Shown here one piece after another: positions 1-8,043 of a DNA stretch of 38,115 nt. Each line of letters opens with the position of its first letter. The stretch's first letter is position 1. Both the position numbers and the translations under genes were made by a program. Below the pieces are notes generated by a model. It had not been told where the DNA came from and made no database searches. It was given only the letters and a program-made list of their open reading frames with translations. This stretch comes from Thermoleophilia bacterium (GTDB lineage Bacteria; Actinomycetota; Thermoleophilia; Gaiellales; Gaiellaceae): assembly GCA_023382435.1 (NCBI GenBank), contig JAHDVS010000025.1, positions 1 to 38,115 of the forward strand, in the 5' to 3' direction.

Positions 1-90
1 GGGGGCGGGCCGGGCCGGGGGGGGGGGCGCCCGCGCGCCGGGGGCGGGGCGGGGGGGGGGGGGGGGGGCCGCCCCCCCCCCCCCCCCCAC
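1..90. other. G/C homopolymer low-complexity edge
   Basis: The first ~90 bases consist almost entirely of runs of G and C with no codon structure. Normal-looking sequence begins around position 90, just before the stop of the first gene. This is most likely a sequencing or assembly artefact at a contig end rather than a biological repeat. Confidence 0.7.
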
Positions 91-110
91 GCCTCCCGAA
101 AGCGCTGTGC

Positions 111-1613
111 CTACCGGGTGCGGGAGGGCACGACGATGCCGTGCTCCTCGAAGTAGCCCGGTGCGGGCTGGGTCGGGGTCTCCTCCCGGAAGTGCGGCAC
201 CTCCTTGTCCTGCACGATCCGGCGGAAGAAGAACAGGAGCACGGAGCCGGCCAGGACGGCGAGGGCAATCACCTTCTCCTTGGTGCCGCCGTAGCCCCCG
301 GCCGCGTTCTGGAACCAGCCGAAGCCGACGAACGTGATCACGAGGCAGTAGACGGCGAGCACGGCCGCCACCGGCTGCATCCACGACGGGAGCCTGATCG
401 GCCGTGGCCAGTCGGGTCGGTCACGTCGCAGCAGCAGGAACCCGGTCAGCGCGAAGAAGTGGCAGAGGACGTAGCCCAGGTTCGACGCCGCGAGGATGCC
501 GAAGATGTTGCCGATGAAGAGCACGAACAGGATGTTCACGACCATGTCGAGCGTCATCGCCGTGCCCGGGACGTGGAACTTGTTCAGCGTCTGGAGTTGC
601 TTGATCGTCAGGCCCGCCCGCGCGACGCCGTAGAGCGCTCGTCCGCCGTCGGCCGTGGCCGTGTTCATCGTGATGACGAAGCTGGCGACGATGCAGACGA
701 CGAAGAAGTCCGTCGCGCCCGACGAGCCGACGATCGCGTTCATCGCTCCCACGTAGTCGTAGGCTGCAATCGCCTCCTCGCCCCCACCGCCCACGAACCC
801 GAGCGGCAGCACCGTGTAGACGACGAGCGAGAACAGCGCCGCCGAGCGCAGTGCCAGCCGCGTGTCCCTCACGGTCTCCTTGTACTCGGGCGCGAACGTG
901 GCGCACGTGTCGACACCCCAGGCCGACCAGGACATCAGCCAGAGCCAGATCAGGGCGAGCTGCCAGCCGCCCCAGGGGAGGCCGTCGTTGAGCTTGAACG
1001 CGAGGTTGTCGCTCGACCAGTCGCCGTTGATGAAGCTCATGAACATCATCACGAACAGCGGCACCATCAGGAGCAGGCCGGCGGCGTAGCCGAACATCAC
1101 CCCGATCCGGGCGCCGAACACGTTGAACAGCCAGACGGCGACGATCAGCCCGACCGCGATCAGCGCCGGCAGGCCGACGCTCGCGCTCCCGGTCGAGAAG
1201 TAGCCGCCGTCGAACGTCCCGCCGAGCGGCTCGCCGCTGAACCAGGCGCCCTGGACGATCTGGCCGATGAAGACGCCGTTGACGGAGAGCACGACCGACC
1301 ACCCGATCCAGTAGCCGAAGGTGGAGATAGGCCCGACGAGCGTCGAGTACTTACGCCACCCCTCGTTCGCGTACAGCGGCATCCCGTTCTTGTCCGGGAA
1401 CATCGTCGCCATCTCGGAGTAGATCGTGTTCAGGAAGACCGCGATCACCGCCGCGATGCCCCAGAGGAGCAGCGCTCCCCAGCCGCCCAGGTCGCCCACC
1501 GAGTAGCCGAGCGAGCCGAGCAGGAAGCCCGGGTTCGCGAGCGCGATCACGAACCCGTCGTACCAGCGCAGCGTCTTCAGGAGCTGCCGTTCCTCGATCA
1601 CCGCTTCTGCCAC
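111..1613 (-). CDS. APC-superfamily amino acid/amine permease
   Basis: Predicted integral membrane permease of about 500 residues with many hydrophobic segments. The N-terminal part (NPGFLLGSLGYSVGD, then SEMATMFPDKNGMPLYANE) resembles amino acid-polyamine-organocation transporters, where the small-residue loop of TM1 and the acidic loop after TM2 shape the substrate site. I choose the GTG at 1613 because GGGAGGG lies just upstream and the protein then starts shortly before the first conserved segment (LKTLRWYDGF); an ATG at 1676 would add 21 unlikely residues. The next genes process N-methyl amines and glycine-type substrates, so uptake of such a compound is a reasonable inference, but the sequence alone does not fix the substrate. 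The gene ends close to the artefactual contig edge but appears complete. Confidence 0.85.
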   Translation of the reverse strand: MAEAVIEERQLLKTLRWYDGFVIALANPGFLLGSLGYSVGDLGGWGALLLWGIAAVIAVFLNTIYSEMATMFPDKNGMPLYANEGWRKYSTLVGPISTFGYWIGWSVVLSVNGVFIGQIVQGAWFSGEPLGGTFDGGYFSTGSASVGLPALIAVGLIVAVWLFNVFGARIGVMFGYAAGLLLMVPLFVMMFMSFINGDWSSDNLAFKLNDGLPWGGWQLALIWLWLMSWSAWGVDTCATFAPEYKETVRDTRLALRSAALFSLVVYTVLPLGFVGGGGEEAIAAYDYVGAMNAIVGSSGATDFFVVCIVASFVITMNTATADGGRALYGVARAGLTIKQLQTLNKFHVPGTAMTLDMVVNILFVLFIGNIFGILAASNLGYVLCHFFALTGFLLLRRDRPDWPRPIRLPSWMQPVAAVLAVYCLVITFVGFGWFQNAAGGYGGTKEKVIALAVLAGSVLLFFFRRIVQDKEVPHFREETPTQPAPGYFEEHGIVVPSRTR

Positions 1614-1703
1614 ATCACCCTCCCGTGAAGCCGGACGATTCACCCACGCCGTGTCGCGTGGGCGCGACCGTACCACTCCGTGCCGATCAGTTCAAGGAAA
1701 ACC

Positions 1704-1735
1704 TTGCCCTGGAAGCCGCGCTATTGCCCTCAGGG
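1704..1735. promoter_or_regulatory. TTGCCCT direct repeat and CCCTCAGGG palindrome
   Basis: In the 183-bp gap between the permease start (1613) and the divergent gene (1797), TTGCCCT occurs at 1704-1710 and again at 1724-1730, exactly 20 bp (two helical turns) apart. The second copy is part of TATTGCC (1722-1728) and runs into the palindrome CCCTCAGGG (1727-1735). The combination TATTGCC plus CCCTCAGGG recurs upstream of soxD (17352-17374), and TATTGCC recurs near the IclR gene. It is a candidate operator for the permease. The rest of the gap shows nothing else clear. Confidence 0.45.
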
Positions 1736-1783
1736 AAATGGCGCGGCTTTGACTCGATCGGCCGGTGGGGGGCCTTGCTCGCG

Positions 1784-1789
1784 TACAAT
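1784..1789 (+). promoter_or_regulatory. -10 box of a probable leaderless transcript
   Basis: TACAAT lies 7 nt before the GTG at 1797. That spacing places the transcription start on or next to the start codon, the usual layout of actinobacterial leaderless genes. No Shine-Dalgarno sequence is visible before the GTG. No good -35 box is seen at 16-18 bp. Confidence 0.45.
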
Positions 1790-1796
1790 CGCCCGG

Positions 1797-2150
1797 GTGC
1801 GCGGCGTTCCGATCACGATCCGCTGCGACTGCGGCGATGCCAGGCCCGTGCACTACGGCGAGCGCTGGACGTGCGCGGCGTGCGGACGGACCTGGAACAC
1901 GGCCCAGGTTCCCGCCGAGGAGTACTGGGGGTTGATGCGCGACCTGCGCCGCTACCGGCTGATCGTCTGGGGCATCACCGCGATCATCGTCGGCACGCTC
2001 GTGCCGCTGGCGGTCATCTACAGCTTCGGCCTGTTCGTGTTCGTGATCCTCGGTCTCGGCGCTCTCTACTTCCTCGTGCTTCCCCGCTGGCGCTCGCGCA
2101 TCGTCGAGCGGATACGCGACCGCCCCACGTGGAAGCTGACGCCCGAATAG
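1797..2150 (+). CDS. Small zinc-ribbon membrane protein, unknown function
   Basis: Protein of 117 residues. The N-terminus carries a zinc-ribbon-like motif (C10-x-C12 and C26-x2-C29). Two adjacent hydrophobic segments follow (about residues 52-72 and 76-95), then a short basic tail, so it is probably a two-span membrane protein with a cytosolic metal-binding head. The GTG at 1797 is chosen because the ribbon begins right after it and a -10 box sits 7 nt upstream; upstream in-frame codons encode low-complexity sequence crossing the promoter. It diverges from the permease and converges with the GcvT-like gene. I do not recognise a characterised family. Confidence 0.65.
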   Translation: MRGVPITIRCDCGDARPVHYGERWTCAACGRTWNTAQVPAEEYWGLMRDLRRYRLIVWGITAIIVGTLVPLAVIYSFGLFVFVILGLGALYFLVLPRWRSRIVERIRDRPTWKLTPE

Positions 2151-2156
2151 CCCGTT

Positions 2157-2177
2157 GGGCGGGTCCATGACCCGCCC
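2157..2177. terminator. Hairpin terminator between convergent genes
   Basis: GGGCGGGTC, CAT, GACCCGCCC: a perfect 9-bp stem with a 3-nt loop, 6 nt after the stop of the zinc-ribbon gene and downstream of the convergent GcvT-like gene. There is no long T tract, as is common in GC-rich actinobacteria. It could serve both strands. Confidence 0.6.
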
Positions 2178-2234
2178 CGGAGGTCATTACCCCCCCTTCA
2201 CGGGTTCGGTCGCCGGGTCCGGTTGCGTCCGCCC

Positions 2235-3329
2235 CTACGCGCGCGGGCGCTTCTTTCCGGTGTCATAGAGCGGGACCGGGGCGACCGTCGCGGGCGCGGT
2301 GCCCTCGCCGGCGGCGACCTCGACCGTCTCGCCCTCGCGGGCGACGTCGGCCCGTAGGACGGCGAGGCCGATCACCTGCCCGAGCGTCGGGCTCTCGCAC
2401 GGGCTCGTCAGCGTTCCCACCGGCTCGCCGGCTCGGGTCACGGCCGCACCGTACTCGGGCACGTCGCCGTCGACAGCGAGAGTGACGAAGCGGTTTGCCG
2501 GCGCCGCGGCCTGGGCTGCGAGCGCGGCTCTGCCGCGGAACTCCTTGTCGAGCCGGAGCAGCTTGTCGAGGCTCATGTCGTAGGGGCTGGTCTCGCCCGG
2601 CGTGTAGTCGTAGCCGATGAAGATCAGGCCAGACTCGATCCGGACCGTCTCGACCGCGGCGAGCCCGTACGGGCGGGCGCCGGCGCCGGTGACCACGGCC
2701 CAGAGGTCCTCGGCGTGTCGCGGCTCGCAGAAGAGCTCGTAGCCGAGCTCGCCCGAGTAGCCGGTCCGGGAGATCCAGCACGGGACCCCACCGAGCGCCA
2801 CGGCCTCTGGCCAGAAGCGAAAATAGCGCAGGCCGCCGAGGTCGGCGCTGCACAGCGGCCCGAGCAGGTCGCGCGCCGCCGGCCCGTTGACGCCGAGCTG
2901 GGGCATGTCCGCGGTCTTCGGCTCGATCGAGACGTCGAGGCCGGCTGCGACCTCGCGCATGTGCTCGAGGTCCGAGTCGAGGGCGGTGACGGCGAGGCAG
3001 CGGTCCTCGGCGAAGCGAAACACGGTTCCGTCCCCGAGCATCGCGCCCCGCTCGTCGCAGAACGGCGCGTAGCGGACCTGCCCGACCTCGAGCCCGAGCA
3101 TGTCGTTCGTGAAGACGAGGTCGGCGGCGCGGAGGGCATCGGGGCCGACGAGCTCCCACTTGCGAAGCGGTGAAGCGTCCCAGACGCCGGCTGCCGTGCG
3201 GATCGCGTGATGCTCGGCGAGCGGGTCGCCGAAGTGGTTCGGCCAGTACCAGCCCTCCCAGTCCACGAGCTCGCCGCCGAGCTCGCGCTGGACACGATCG
3301 AACGCGGTTCTCACGATCTCGTCGCTCAT
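2235..3329 (-). CDS. GcvT-family folate-dependent aminomethyltransferase/demethylase
   Basis: The 364-residue protein has the aminomethyltransferase fold of GcvT, DmdA and the C-terminal half of dimethylglycine dehydrogenase. The N-terminal part (HHAIRTAAGVWDASPLRKW) matches the family's tetrahydrofolate-binding start, and ISRTGYSGELGYEL is the conserved GcvT core motif. The glutamate/arginine segment after ARPYGLAAVETVRIESG corresponds to the folate-binding region. The family moves a methylene or methyl group from an amine or sulfonium donor to THF. It lies 13 bp downstream of the IclR regulator on the same strand, so both are probably one transcript, and opposite a DAO-family oxidoreductase. 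Together they look like the two halves of a dimethylglycine/sarcosine dehydrogenase. No strong Shine-Dalgarno is visible at 3329. It is not the glycine-cleavage GcvT by context, since no gcvH or gcvP is nearby. Confidence 0.8.
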   Translation of the reverse strand: MSDEIVRTAFDRVQRELGGELVDWEGWYWPNHFGDPLAEHHAIRTAAGVWDASPLRKWELVGPDALRAADLVFTNDMLGLEVGQVRYAPFCDERGAMLGDGTVFRFAEDRCLAVTALDSDLEHMREVAAGLDVSIEPKTADMPQLGVNGPAARDLLGPLCSADLGGLRYFRFWPEAVALGGVPCWISRTGYSGELGYELFCEPRHAEDLWAVVTGAGARPYGLAAVETVRIESGLIFIGYDYTPGETSPYDMSLDKLLRLDKEFRGRAALAAQAAAPANRFVTLAVDGDVPEYGAAVTRAGEPVGTLTSPCESPTLGQVIGLAVLRADVAREGETVEVAAGEGTAPATVAPVPLYDTGKKRPRA

Positions 3330-3342
3330 GAACCGGTGTATA

Positions 3343-4122
3343 TCAGGCCCGGGCGGGCTCCGCCGCGTACCCGAGCTGCTCTGAGATCGCCGTGGCGTGC
3401 CCGAGCAGCCGGCGTACCGCAGCCTCCATTTCCGGATGACCGAACCGGGAGGCCGGGCCCTGCACTCCGAGGATGGCCACGAGCTCCCGGTGCTGCCCGA
3501 AGACGGGTGCGGCGACGGCGTTGAGATCGCTCTCGCGCTCTCCGAGAGCCTCCGCGAAGCCGCGTTCCGCGACGAGAGCGACCGCGGCCGCGAGCGCCTT
3601 GCGATCCGTGATCGTCCGTGGCGTGTACGCGGGGAGGGGACCGCCGGGGAGCTTGCCGCCGTTGGCGAGGAAGACCTTCCCGACGGCGGTGGCGTGCGCG
3701 ACGCTGGGGCGCCCCAAGCGGGCGACGTACTGGACCGACGCCGTGCTCTGCGCGAAGTCCACGGTGATCGCCTCGTGCTCCCCGGGGGCGGAGAGCGTGG
3801 CGGACTCGCCGGTCTCCGCGACGAGAGCGGTCAGGTGAGGGCGCGCGATCTCGCGCAGATCGAGCCGGGAGAGGACAGAGTTTCCGAGCTCGAGCAGCCG
3901 CAGGCCCAGGCGGTAGCGGCCGGTGCCAGCCACGTGCTCGACGAACCCGGCCTCCGCCAGCGTCGCGAGCAGGCGCGAGACCGTGCTCGGGTTGATCGCG
4001 GTCCGTCTGGCGATCTCGTTCGTGCCGAGCTCGGGGGGCCCCGCTGCGAGCGCGTCCAGGACAGCGATCGCTCGCTGGACGGCGGCGACGTGGCGCATGG
4101 ATGGTTGACCGGTACGGGACAT
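3343..4122 (-). CDS. IclR-family transcriptional regulator
   Basis: The 259-residue protein has an N-terminal winged helix-turn-helix (about residues 12-75; ELGTNEIARRTAINPSTVSR is the HTH) followed by the IclR effector-binding domain (from ~95 to the end, including HATAVGKVFLA and LNAVAAPVF). IclR proteins usually sense a small organic acid or amine and control adjacent catabolic genes. It diverges from the FAD oxidoreductase at 4177 and is followed by the GcvT-like gene, so these are its likely targets. The ATG at 4122 gives a short leader from the predicted minus-strand promoter; the ATG at 4098 is an alternative and neither has a good ribosome binding site. The palindrome at 4153-4171 is the obvious candidate operator. 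Confidence 0.85.
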   Translation of the reverse strand: MSRTGQPSMRHVAAVQRAIAVLDALAAGPPELGTNEIARRTAINPSTVSRLLATLAEAGFVEHVAGTGRYRLGLRLLELGNSVLSRLDLREIARPHLTALVAETGESATLSAPGEHEAITVDFAQSTASVQYVARLGRPSVAHATAVGKVFLANGGKLPGGPLPAYTPRTITDRKALAAAVALVAERGFAEALGERESDLNAVAAPVFGQHRELVAILGVQGPASRFGHPEMEAAVRRLLGHATAISEQLGYAAEPARA

Positions 4123-4140
4123 GGTAAGGTGTCACCGTCG

Positions 4141-4169
4141 ATTTTGACATGGTATTGCCGAGGAGGCAA
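4141..4169 (-). promoter_or_regulatory. Predicted promoter for iclR-gcvT
   Basis: On the minus strand a -35 box TTGCCT (4169-4164) is followed by a 17-bp spacer and a -10 box CAAAAT (4146-4141). The start codon at 4122 lies about 12 nt beyond the expected transcription start. The -35 box lies inside the palindrome, so a protein bound there would block this promoter. Confidence 0.4.
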
Positions 4170-4171
4170 TA
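4153..4171. promoter_or_regulatory. TATTGCC-GAGGA-GGCAATA palindrome, candidate IclR operator
   Basis: A perfect inverted repeat with 7-bp arms and a 5-bp centre. It sits in the 54-bp gap between divergent genes, 5 bp before the ATG at 4177. The Shine-Dalgarno sequence of the plus-strand gene (GAGGAGG, 4160-4166) is made of the centre and the start of the right arm. The element can therefore act as a DNA operator, as an RNA hairpin that covers the ribosome binding site, or both. The half-site recurs upstream of soxD and of the permease. Confidence 0.6.
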
Positions 4172-4176
4172 AACAG

Positions 4177-5493
4177 ATGACGCTTCCCGCATCCACTCCC
4201 TATCTGGTGATCGGCGCCGGCATCCACGGGCTCTCGACGGCCTACCACCTGGCGAAGGAGTTGGAGGCCCGCGGGCTCGGCGCCGGGTCCGACATCGTCG
4301 TGGTGGACAAGCACAGCCCCGGGGCCGGCGCATCGGGCATCGCCTGCGGCGTCGTGCGCAACAACTACTTCCAGCCGGCCATGTCCGAGCTGATGCAGGC
4401 CTGCGTCGAGGTCTGGGAGTCGGACCCCGCTGCCTACCGCTACCACGGCGTGGGCTACGTCGCGCTCGGCGCCGCCTGCCAGGAGTCCGACCTGGCGGCG
4501 ACGTTCGAGCGCCAGGAGCGGATCGGCTACCGCTCCGAGCTGATCGTCGGCGAGCGGGCGGTGGCCGAGCACATGAAGGAGCTGTTCCCGGACTGGCGAG
4601 CGCGCGGCGTGACCGCCTGTCTGCACGAGCACCAGGGTGGCTTCGCCTACAACGTCGACTCGATCATGGGCCTGGCAACGAAATGCGAGCAGAGCTGGGT
4701 GCGCATCCACTCGGGTGTCGAGGTCAAGGCGTTCGAGTTCGCCGCCGACGGCTCGATCGTCGCGGCGATCACGAGCCAGGGCACGATCGCAGTCGGCGAG
4801 CAGGTCGTGATCGCGCCCGGGCCCTGGGCCAAGCAGCTGTGGGCGATGCTCGAGCTGCCGCAGGCGATCGACGTTCACACGCCCACCGGCGAGATGATCG
4901 AGGGCCGGCCGATGTGGACGTACTGGAACCTGCAGGAGGGCGAGATCAGGGTCGAGCCGAAGCTGTTCTCGCTGCCCGACGGCTCGATGCCTCCGGTCAT
5001 CCATCTCGACTCGGACGCGCCGCTCGTGACGGACGACGGCAAGCTCGTGACCGACGAGCTCTGGGGGGTCTACTTCAAGCAGGACAAGCACGGCGTGCAG
5101 GGCGGCGCGTCGCCGCTCGAGGTCGGCACCGAGCTCGAGCTCGACCCCTACCCGCAGACGACGGACGTCGATCCCGACTTCCCGGACATGTGGTGCGCCG
5201 CCCTCTCCCACGCGATGAGCCGCTTCGAGGGTTGCCGTCCGCTCTACAAGCTCGCCCGCTCCGGTGGCGTCGGCGCCTTCACCGCGGACAACTTCCCCGT
5301 CTTCGACTACGTCAAGCCGAACGCCTACGGGATCTTCGACTCGAACCACGGCTACAAGATGATCGGGGTCGGTCGCGAGGTCGCAAAGGTCGTCTGCGGC
5401 GACCACTCGAGCCTGCTCCATCCGTTCCGGTTCGAGCGCTTCGAGACCGGTGACCTCCACCCGGCCTCGAGCTCGCCGTACCCCTGGTCGTAG
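4177..5493 (+). CDS. DAO-family FAD oxidoreductase, sarcosine/dimethylglycine oxidase-like
   Basis: Predicted flavoprotein of 438 residues. The Rossmann motif VIGAGIHGLSTAYHLA (about residues 11-26) binds FAD, and the D-amino-acid-oxidase fold continues to the C-terminus, where GIFDSNHGYKMIGVG matches the second FAD-contact region. Members oxidise secondary or tertiary amines such as sarcosine, dimethylglycine or D-amino acids. The start at 4177 has a full GAGGAGG Shine-Dalgarno 10 nt upstream; an in-frame extension to 3397 is only an open antisense of iclR. It resembles SoxB and the FAD half of dimethylglycine dehydrogenase, and the GcvT-like protein opposite would supply the folate half. 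The exact substrate cannot be read from the sequence. Confidence 0.8.
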   Translation: MTLPASTPYLVIGAGIHGLSTAYHLAKELEARGLGAGSDIVVVDKHSPGAGASGIACGVVRNNYFQPAMSELMQACVEVWESDPAAYRYHGVGYVALGAACQESDLAATFERQERIGYRSELIVGERAVAEHMKELFPDWRARGVTACLHEHQGGFAYNVDSIMGLATKCEQSWVRIHSGVEVKAFEFAADGSIVAAITSQGTIAVGEQVVIAPGPWAKQLWAMLELPQAIDVHTPTGEMIEGRPMWTYWNLQEGEIRVEPKLFSLPDGSMPPVIHLDSDAPLVTDDGKLVTDELWGVYFKQDKHGVQGGASPLEVGTELELDPYPQTTDVDPDFPDMWCAALSHAMSRFEGCRPLYKLARSGGVGAFTADNFPVFDYVKPNAYGIFDSNHGYKMIGVGREVAKVVCGDHSSLLHPFRFERFETGDLHPASSSPYPWS

Positions 5494-5503
5494 CATCGCG
5501 GGC

Positions 5504-6448
5504 CTATTCGCCCGTCCCGAGTAGGACGACGTATGCGGCCGCGTAGAGCCCGACCAGGACGAGCCCGCTCCAGCGGTCGTGGCGTCTGCGTTTCGCGAGC
5601 AGGAGCCCCACGACGCCGATCGCGACGATGCCGTACAGGCTTCCCGCGATCGCGAGCCGGGGCGTCACCGCTGCGGGGGCGACGAGCGGCCCGGCGCCGA
5701 TCGACAGCGTCGAGTCGACGAGCGAGCTGCCGAGCGCGTCGCCCAGGGCGATGCCCGGAGCCCCACGCAACAGCGCGGTGAAGTCGACCACGATCTCGGG
5801 GGCGGACGTCCCGAGCGAGGCGCCGAAGAACGCGATCACGAACTCGGGTACACCGGCGATCTCCGCGATCCGCACGAGTGCCCGTACCGCGAACGTGGCG
5901 CCGAAGCCCACGACGGCGAGCGTGGCCAAGACGACACCGACCATCGCCGGCCTGCGCGTGAGGCGCACGGCCGGCGGCTCGTCGGCGGGCAGCGCGGGGA
6001 GCGAGCGGACCACGAGCCACGTAAACACGGCCCAGGCGGCGATGAGTACGGCCCCCTCCCACCGTGCCAGCCAGCCGTCTGCGACGAAGCCGATGGTGAT
6101 CGCAAGCCCGGTCATCGTCAGCACGCTGATCACGCCGACTTGCCGACGGCCGATCGCGATCACCGGGACGATGAGCGGAAACAGGCCGAGTACGAGCGTG
6201 TACTGGGTCAGTGTCGACCCGACCGAGTCGCCCACGTTGACGTCTCCTTTGCCCTGGACGTGGGCGGAGATCGAGTTCGCGATCTCCGGGAGGTCGGTGC
6301 CGATCGAGACCAGGACGACGCCGACCACGAACGCGGGGGCGCCGACGGAGGCCGCCAGGGCGCGCGTGTACGCGACAGCCTGGTCGCTCGCGATCAGCGC
6401 GAGACCGAGGCTGCCGACGAAGATCAGGCTCTGAAGGGCTATCTCCAC
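5504..6448 (-). CDS. Calcium/sodium:cation antiporter (CaCA family, YrbG-like)
   Basis: The 314-residue membrane protein is built from two homologous halves, each with the alpha-repeat signature of Na/Ca exchangers. The first half has SIGTDLPE and GDSVGSTLTQ (about residues 48-80). The second has SLGTSAPE and GDALGSSLVD (about residues 210-245). The acidic residues of the two repeats form the ion site in this family. About ten hydrophobic segments are seen, as expected for YrbG-type proteins. It converges with the FAD oxidoreductase with only 10 bp between stops and is followed upstream by a second cation antiporter in the same direction. It shows no obvious functional link to the one-carbon genes. 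Confidence 0.85.
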   Translation of the reverse strand: MEIALQSLIFVGSLGLALIASDQAVAYTRALAASVGAPAFVVGVVLVSIGTDLPEIANSISAHVQGKGDVNVGDSVGSTLTQYTLVLGLFPLIVPVIAIGRRQVGVISVLTMTGLAITIGFVADGWLARWEGAVLIAAWAVFTWLVVRSLPALPADEPPAVRLTRRPAMVGVVLATLAVVGFGATFAVRALVRIAEIAGVPEFVIAFFGASLGTSAPEIVVDFTALLRGAPGIALGDALGSSLVDSTLSIGAGPLVAPAAVTPRLAIAGSLYGIVAIGVVGLLLAKRRRHDRWSGLVLVGLYAAAYVVLLGTGE

Positions 6449-6511
6449 AGCGCCGGTGGTCGAGGAAGGACGATCTCCGGACGGAGAGCGGCCCCGGAAA
6501 GCGCGGCGATC

Positions 6512-7744
6512 TTACCCCGGGAGCCGGTCTGACCGCGAATCGACGAGGCCGAGGCGTCGCGCCAGAGAGCGCTTCGTCGTGGACTGGACGAGGAGCGTGA
6601 CGATGATCGCCAGCGCGACCGTGACCGTGACGAGCTCGGCATGCGGAACCTCCAGCGTCACCATCAGCCCTGCCAGCGCGGCCGGCATGACTCCGGTCTC
6701 CCGCGTCCAGCACAGGAAAGCGAGCTCTTCGCGGGTCCAGGCGGCGCGACGATCGGGCAGGAGGCACGTCAGCACCGCCAGCGGCCGGGCTACGAACATG
6801 AGAGTGGCGAGGACGGCGAGCGCCGGGGCCCAGGAGGCCGCGATTCCGCTCCAGGGAAGCGCGGCGCCCAGGATGATGAAGATGACGATGACCATGACCT
6901 CCGCGAGTCGCTCGATCACGAGGCGCAGCTCCGCCTCGTGGCGGCCGTGCATTCCGAGCCGCAGCTTGCCCATGTTGGCAATGATCACGCCGGCCAGGAA
7001 GACGCCGAGGTAGCCGCTGCCCCCGGCCGAGTCTTCGATGAAGTAATCGGTTGCGATCAGGGCAATGGTCGCCAGCGCGGCGGACTCCCGCCAGATCCCC
7101 GAGCGCCGGCTCGAGAGCACGAACGAGAGGGTGACCCCGAAAAAGGCGCCGAGCGCGGTCGAGATCACGAGCTCCGTCGCGAGCTCGCCCAGGGGCTCGC
7201 CGAGGCCGTTCCAGCCGTGCAGGACGATGCCGGCGACTGCCAGCGCGAGCACGGCTCCGATCGGGTCGTTGAACCCCGACTCCGCGACGATCGTCTGGGA
7301 TACCTTGGCGCGCACCCCGAGGCGCTCGAACAGCGGGATCAGGATCGCGGGATCGGTCGGCGCCAGCACCGCGCCGATCAGGATTCCGACCTCCAGGGGC
7401 ACGTCGAAGACCGCCGTCGCGACGGCGCCGCAGATCACGGCCGTCAGGAGCACACCGGGGACGACGAGCAGCCCGAGGCCGAGCGCCACCCGGCGCAACA
7501 CGTCGAGCGACAGGCCGAGGCCGCCGTGGAAGAGGATCACCGAGACACCGAGGGTCAGCGCCAGCTCGGCCGCCACCGAATCGAGCGGGATGTCGACGAG
7601 CCCCGCGACGGACGGTCCGAGCAGCGTGCCCGCCAGGAGCAGGAAGATCATGCGCGGCAGGCGCGTCAGGTCGGCGACGATCTCCGCGACGAGGCCCGCG
7701 CCGAGCACGAGCGCGAACGTGAGGACCACTTCTCTCGTCGTCAC
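6512..7744 (-). CDS. Cation:proton antiporter (CPA1, NhaP-type)
   Basis: A 410-residue integral membrane protein with about 12 hydrophobic segments, typical of the Na+/H+ exchanger domain. The stretch GAVLAPTDPAIL followed by ESGFNDPIGAVLALA carries the family's ion-binding acidic residues (the unwound TM4 TDP motif and the ND motif of TM5). The GTG at 7744 is preferred because a CAGAAT -10 box lies 8 nt upstream, consistent with a leaderless message, and the protein then begins right before the first membrane span. An ATG at 7777 is a possible alternative. It probably exports Na+ or K+ in exchange for protons. Confidence 0.8.
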   Translation of the reverse strand: MTTREVVLTFALVLGAGLVAEIVADLTRLPRMIFLLLAGTLLGPSVAGLVDIPLDSVAAELALTLGVSVILFHGGLGLSLDVLRRVALGLGLLVVPGVLLTAVICGAVATAVFDVPLEVGILIGAVLAPTDPAILIPLFERLGVRAKVSQTIVAESGFNDPIGAVLALAVAGIVLHGWNGLGEPLGELATELVISTALGAFFGVTLSFVLSSRRSGIWRESAALATIALIATDYFIEDSAGGSGYLGVFLAGVIIANMGKLRLGMHGRHEAELRLVIERLAEVMVIVIFIILGAALPWSGIAASWAPALAVLATLMFVARPLAVLTCLLPDRRAAWTREELAFLCWTRETGVMPAALAGLMVTLEVPHAELVTVTVALAIIVTLLVQSTTKRSLARRLGLVDSRSDRLPG

Positions 7745-7752
7745 GGCGCCAG

Positions 7753-7758
7753 ATTCTG
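7753..7758 (-). promoter_or_regulatory. -10 box of a probable leaderless antiporter transcript
   Basis: CAGAAT on the minus strand, 8 nt before the GTG start at 7744. No Shine-Dalgarno is visible, and no convincing -35 box is found at normal spacing. Confidence 0.3.
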
Positions 7759-7818
7759 ACGCTCGGTGCGCCGACATGCCTTGCAACCCGCGGCCGCTTC
7801 GCTCACCATGGCCACACC

Positions 7819-8043
7819 GTGCTGTTCGTCCTCGTCTTCCGCGACGCGCCCGGCGCCCTGCCGATCATGCTGCTGACGCTCGCCGTCGCCATGTACCTGG
7901 CCGTGATCGAGTTGCGCGAGCTTCGGCCCCACTGGAAATGGTGGTTCTGGTGGCTCTCCGTCGTCTTCCTCATCCACTTCCCGGGCTATCTCGCCCTGAG
8001 GGTCTACGGTGCCTTCCGTCGGAGAAACCGGGCGCGGGCTTAG
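7819..8043 (+). CDS. Small two-span membrane protein, unknown
   Basis: 74 residues starting with GTG. Two hydrophobic segments (about residues 13-30 and 42-62) flank an aromatic/basic stretch with the tryptophan-rich sequence HWKWWFWW, and the C-terminus is arginine-rich. This resembles short actinobacterial membrane proteins of unknown role. It overlaps the next gene by 35 bp, so the two are likely co-translated. No clear ribosome binding site is seen, which leaves the start somewhat uncertain. Confidence 0.55.
   Translation: MLFVLVFRDAPGALPIMLLTLAVAMYLAVIELRELRPHWKWWFWWLSVVFLIHFPGYLALRVYGAFRRRNRARA

Noticed and set aside
3397-4176. N-terminal extension of the FAD oxidoreductase frame by 260 codons
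   Set aside because: It is the open antisense of the IclR gene in GC-rich DNA; the ATG at 4177 has a perfect Shine-Dalgarno and begins right before the Rossmann motif.
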